Shown: positions 6,504 to 7,812 of the stretch, piece after piece | How positions within the stretch are numbered: position 1 is the first letter of the stretch | Layout of the letters: each line of letters starts with the position of its first letter | NCBI GenBank assembly: GCA_944363685.1 | Contig: CALVUV010000059.1 | Span: 1 to 7,812 of the forward strand | Length of the DNA stretch: 7,812 bases | Reading direction: 5' to 3' | From: an uncultured Bacilli bacterium | GTDB lineage: Bacteria; Bacillota_I; Bacilli_A; RF39; UBA660 | Translations under genes and position numbers: made by a program | Notes under the pieces: generated by a model | What the model was told of the DNA's origin: nothing | Seen by the model: the letters and a program-made list of their open reading frames with translations, nothing else | The model's database searches: none

Positions 6504-7001
6504 TCAGTTTAACTCACTCTCAATTCTCTTAACTTCTTCAATAGATAAGTTAGTAATATCACCTATAAAACCATAGTCAAAATCTTTATTAAGTAATCTT
6601 CTACTAATTATGACTTTTTCAGCCCAACAACCATCATCAAAACCTTCATCATACCCTTCTTTATAGGCATTTTCCTTAACATTACCTTTATATTCATTAA
6701 TAAACTCTTCATCATTAAGCATATCTTCAAAAGCATGAACAACTTCCATCATTGTTTTATCACCGTTAGCAATTTCCTTCATTTCTTCTAAACTATCAGC
6801 ACCTAACAAGGCCAACATAGCATCATCTTTATTAGTACCATCATAACGAACTCCTTTTAAAGGATCAAGAAAGACATCACATACTAAAATATTTTCTCTT
6901 TCCCCTTCATCATTAATAATTTCTTTCTCATATCTTTTAATAATAGTTTTTTCATCTTCAGGACATGAAAATTTATTAATATTAATTTTAATTTTTTTCA
7001 T
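6504..7001 (-). CDS. Rpn-type protein lacking the nuclease domain
   Basis: Full-length Rpn proteins carry an N-terminal PD-(D/E)XK nuclease domain and a C-terminal helical region. This 165-residue product matches only the second half. ININKFSCPEDEKTI resembles the segment that follows the nuclease core, then come LLGADSLEEMKEIANGDKTM and EDMLNDEEFINEYKG, the Gly/Asp-rich linker EGYDEGFDDG, and a terminal helix pair LLNKDFDYGFIGDITNLSIEEV. No nuclease motif is visible. The start at ATG 7001 is well supported by AGGAGA (7016-7011) nine bases upstream and by a plausible promoter further up, so unlike an ordinary 3' fragment it looks equipped for expression. It may be a truncated remnant that acquired a start, or a deliberate stand-alone tail comparable to the small RpnS proteins made from inside E. 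coli rpn genes. A second tail follows within 20 bases. Confidence 0.7.
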   Translation of the reverse strand: MKKIKININKFSCPEDEKTIIKRYEKEIINDEGERENILVCDVFLDPLKGVRYDGTNKDDAMLALLGADSLEEMKEIANGDKTMMEVVHAFEDMLNDEEFINEYKGNVKENAYKEGYDEGFDDGCWAEKVIISRRLLNKDFDYGFIGDITNLSIEEVKRIESELN

Positions 7002-7042
7002 ATATATTAATCTCCTCTCATAAATTAATTAGATACTTTTCG

Positions 7043-7094
7043 AAAAGTGAATTTACCATAACACAAAGTAATATTTAATGCAAAAAGTGAATTT
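7043..7094. repeat. Pair of 12-bp direct repeats flanking a promoter
   Basis: AAAAGTGAATTT occurs at 7043-7054 and again at 7083-7094, exactly 40 bases apart. One copy abuts the outer edge of the candidate -35 box and the other the inner edge of the -10 box of the Rpn-tail promoter. The first copy is also part of a palindrome, ACTTTTCGAAAAGT (7036-7049). Confidence 0.6.
7055..7083 (-). promoter_or_regulatory. Candidate extended -10 promoter for the Rpn-tail gene
   Basis: On the minus strand a weak -35 TTGCAT (7083-7078) precedes a 17-base spacer and -10 TATGGT (7060-7055). The spacer ends in TGT, giving the TGn extension that compensates for a poor -35 box. It lies about 55 bases upstream of the ATG at 7001. 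Confidence 0.45.
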
Positions 7095-7140
7095 TCAAAA
7101 TTGGGGAAAAAAGTACTTTCAATTTATTAAATTCCCCTAG

Positions 7141-7180
7141 AGAAAATTAAAAATTGACCACCAAAAATAGGGTCAATTTT
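7141..7180 (-). terminator. Intrinsic terminator after spoVIF
   Basis: On the minus strand AAAATTGACC (7180-7171) pairs perfectly with GGTCAATTTT (7159-7150) around an 11-base loop. A T-rich tail TTAATTTT runs from about 7150 to 7143. It lies about 25 bases past the spoVIF stop and would end the der transcript. No T-run follows on the plus strand. Confidence 0.75.
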
Positions 7181-7205
7181 AAAAATTCATACTTTTTTAA
7201 AAAAT

Positions 7206-7445
7206 TTAAAACATCTTATCTACATTATCAGGAACTTCATCCTTCATAATCGTTTTTATTATTCTTTCTTTCTTCTCACTACTTACACTTTTACCAGTCA
7301 TATTAGCAATCTCATCAACTACTTCCGAAAGTACTTTCTCATCCTTCATATTACCTTTCTGTAATTTGTCTGCTAAAGATAAAATAGTATCCTTATTAAC
7401 ATTAGTCTTTTGTTCAACTTTCTTAAAAAAACTGTCTCCAAACAT
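7206..7445 (-). CDS. spoVIF: Stage VI sporulation protein F family protein
   Basis: The 79-residue product resembles the SpoVIF family, small proteins which in B. subtilis act late in the mother cell in coat assembly and spore resistance. The family pattern is visible: an N-terminal FFKKVEQKTNVNKDTI, then LADKLQKGNMKDEKVLSEVV, then a helix with GKSVSSEKKERIIKTI. The length is close to that of known members (about 80-90). It is all soluble and helical, with no signal peptide. The ATG at 7445 has an excellent binding site, GGAGGT (7456-7451), five bases upstream. It follows the 59-codon gene by 36 bases and ends at a terminator. A SigK-like promoter lies in that gap, so it could be transcribed alone late in sporulation as well as by read-through from der. 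Proximity to spoIVA supports the call. Confidence 0.82.
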   Translation of the reverse strand: MFGDSFFKKVEQKTNVNKDTILSLADKLQKGNMKDEKVLSEVVDEIANMTGKSVSSEKKERIIKTIMKDEVPDNVDKMF

Positions 7446-7462
7446 AGATTACCTCCTACTTT

Positions 7463-7489
7463 TATAGTATGAGGTTTATTTCTATTTGT
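7463..7489 (-). promoter_or_regulatory. spoVIF: Candidate SigK-like promoter of spoVIF
   Basis: On the minus strand AC (7489-7488), a 16-base spacer and CATACTATA (7471-7463) fit the SigK pattern AC-N16/17-CATANNNTA exactly. B. subtilis spoVIF is a late mother-cell gene, which agrees. The leader would be very short, starting close to the GGAGGT ribosome binding site, and this is a weakness of the call. Confidence 0.4.
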
Positions 7490-7661
7490 TACTTTTTTCT
7501 AATTTTTTCAAACACTTAGCTTTTCTCCTTCCAAACTCAAGGGATTTTTTATTAAACTCTTCTAAACTAATAAGCTTTTTTTCAAATCTATCATTTAAAA
7601 TCTCTACCGCTCTATCAATTCCTTCTAACTCAGTTTTAGGATCAACTCTTCTAAATAACAT
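7482..7661 (-). CDS. Small 59-residue helical protein between der and spoVIF
   Basis: This short gene is supported by its start at ATG 7661, two bases after the der stop, and by a ribosome binding site GGAGAG (7672-7667) five bases upstream that lies within the end of der. The product begins MLFRRVDPKTELEGIDRAVE and continues as a charged, Lys/Glu-rich helix with heptad-like hydrophobics (ILNDRFEKKLISLEEF), ending in a basic tail (GRRKAKCLKKLEKSNK). It is probably cytoplasmic and possibly RNA- or protein-binding. The LIS.EEF turn between two helices recalls SHOCT-type mini-domains, but the match is loose and I do not assign a family. It sits where Bacillus genomes place gpsA, and it is not a GpsA remnant by any motif I can see. 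It is likely co-transcribed and translationally coupled with der. Confidence 0.7.
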   Translation of the reverse strand: MLFRRVDPKTELEGIDRAVEILNDRFEKKLISLEEFNKKSLEFGRRKAKCLKKLEKSNK

Positions 7662-7663
7662 AA

Positions 7664-7812
7664 TTACTCTCCATTTCTATTTTTAAACTGAAGAACAATA
7701 GGAGTTCCTTCAAGTTCAAAATTCTCTCTTAATTTATTTTCTAAATATCTTTCATAAGAAAAATGTACTAATCCCTTACTATTAACTCTAAAAGTAAACT
7801 TAGGAGGTTTTA
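7664..7812 (-). CDS. der: GTPase Der, C-terminal end (partial)
   Basis: Only the last 48 codons and the stop are in the window; the gene continues off the right edge. Der (EngA) is a two-GTPase-domain protein essential for 50S ribosome assembly, with a C-terminal KH-like domain. The visible part is the end of that KH-like domain: KPPKFTFRVN, then the signature HFSYERYLENKLRE, then FELEGTPIVLQFKNRNGE. This matches the closing segment of Bacillus Der nearly residue for residue in its conserved positions. The stop (7666-7664) lies two bases before the next start. Together with ysxC, the window holds two ribosome-assembly GTPases in separate operons. Confidence 0.93.
   Translation of the reverse strand, partial: KPPKFTFRVNSKGLVHFSYERYLENKLRENFELEGTPIVLQFKNRNGE

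Noticed and set aside
6385..6576. Plus-strand open frame rich in Ile and Phe
   Set aside because: Its hydrophobic run is the complement of the Lys/Glu/Asp-rich Rpn tails, so it is not a membrane protein gene.
6286..7001. One Rpn-type gene split by a frameshift between the two tails
   Set aside because: Each part carries its own linker and terminal helices, so they are two homologous tails rather than halves of one.
7103..7137. GGGGAA...TTCCCC inverted repeat
   Set aside because: It has only six pairs around a 23-base loop and no T-tract, so it is too weak to call as a terminator or operator.
5199..7205. Insertion sequence or prophage segment
   Set aside because: No transposase catalytic domain, integrase, terminal inverted repeats or target duplications could be found by eye; the Rpn label 'transposase' is a family name only.
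7486..7686. Plus-strand open frame of 66 codons
   Set aside because: It is antisense to the 59-codon gene and the der end, which have proper starts and ribosome binding sites.

Overview
The window is a compact, very AT-rich stretch of bacterial chromosome. TGG encodes tryptophan and TGA is a normal stop. Clear SpoIVA and SpoVIF homologues next to a Der GTPase point to an endospore-forming low-GC Firmicute (Bacilli side). The extreme A/T content and the Lys/Asn/Ile-rich proteins suggest an uncultured gut lineage of the RF39/Erysipelotrichia type. That placement is inference; only the spore genes and the base composition are seen.

Left part (1-3726, plus strand). A decayed RhuM-Fic (virulence RhuM family) gene runs in from the left edge. 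It carries a frameshift, a stop, a large internal deletion and a second frameshift. A strong housekeeping promoter follows, driving a tight run ackA (acetate kinase), a DHH/DHHA1 phosphoesterase of the NrnA type, and ysxC/engB (ribosome-assembly GTPase). The last two overlap by 14 nt. An intrinsic terminator folded into the ysxC stop codon closes the run. A 134-codon gene of unknown function follows and meets spoIVA tail to tail, with overlapping stop codons.

Right part (3723-7812, mostly minus strand). spoIVA, the ATPase that builds the basement layer of the spore coat, has its own hairpin terminator spanning its stop. Divergent from it is an Mbeg1-like (DUF2974) alpha/beta-hydrolase gene; the spacer between them holds overlapping SigE-like boxes in both directions. 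Then come two tandem C-terminal tails of Rpn-type (PD-(D/E)XK nuclease family transposase) proteins, both lacking the nuclease domain. The upstream one keeps a good promoter and ribosome binding site. At the right edge lie the 3' end of der, a 59-codon gene and spoVIF, closed by a terminator.

As I recall the Bacillus order (der, gpsA, spoVIF, small genes, spoIVA), this looks like the same ancestral neighbourhood. Here gpsA is absent between der and spoVIF, and the hydrolase/Rpn segment sits between spoVIF and spoIVA. The most interesting items are the free-standing Rpn tails (possibly orphan antitoxin-like proteins), the sporulation-type promoters, the palindrome in the RhuM remnant and the uncharacterised small genes.
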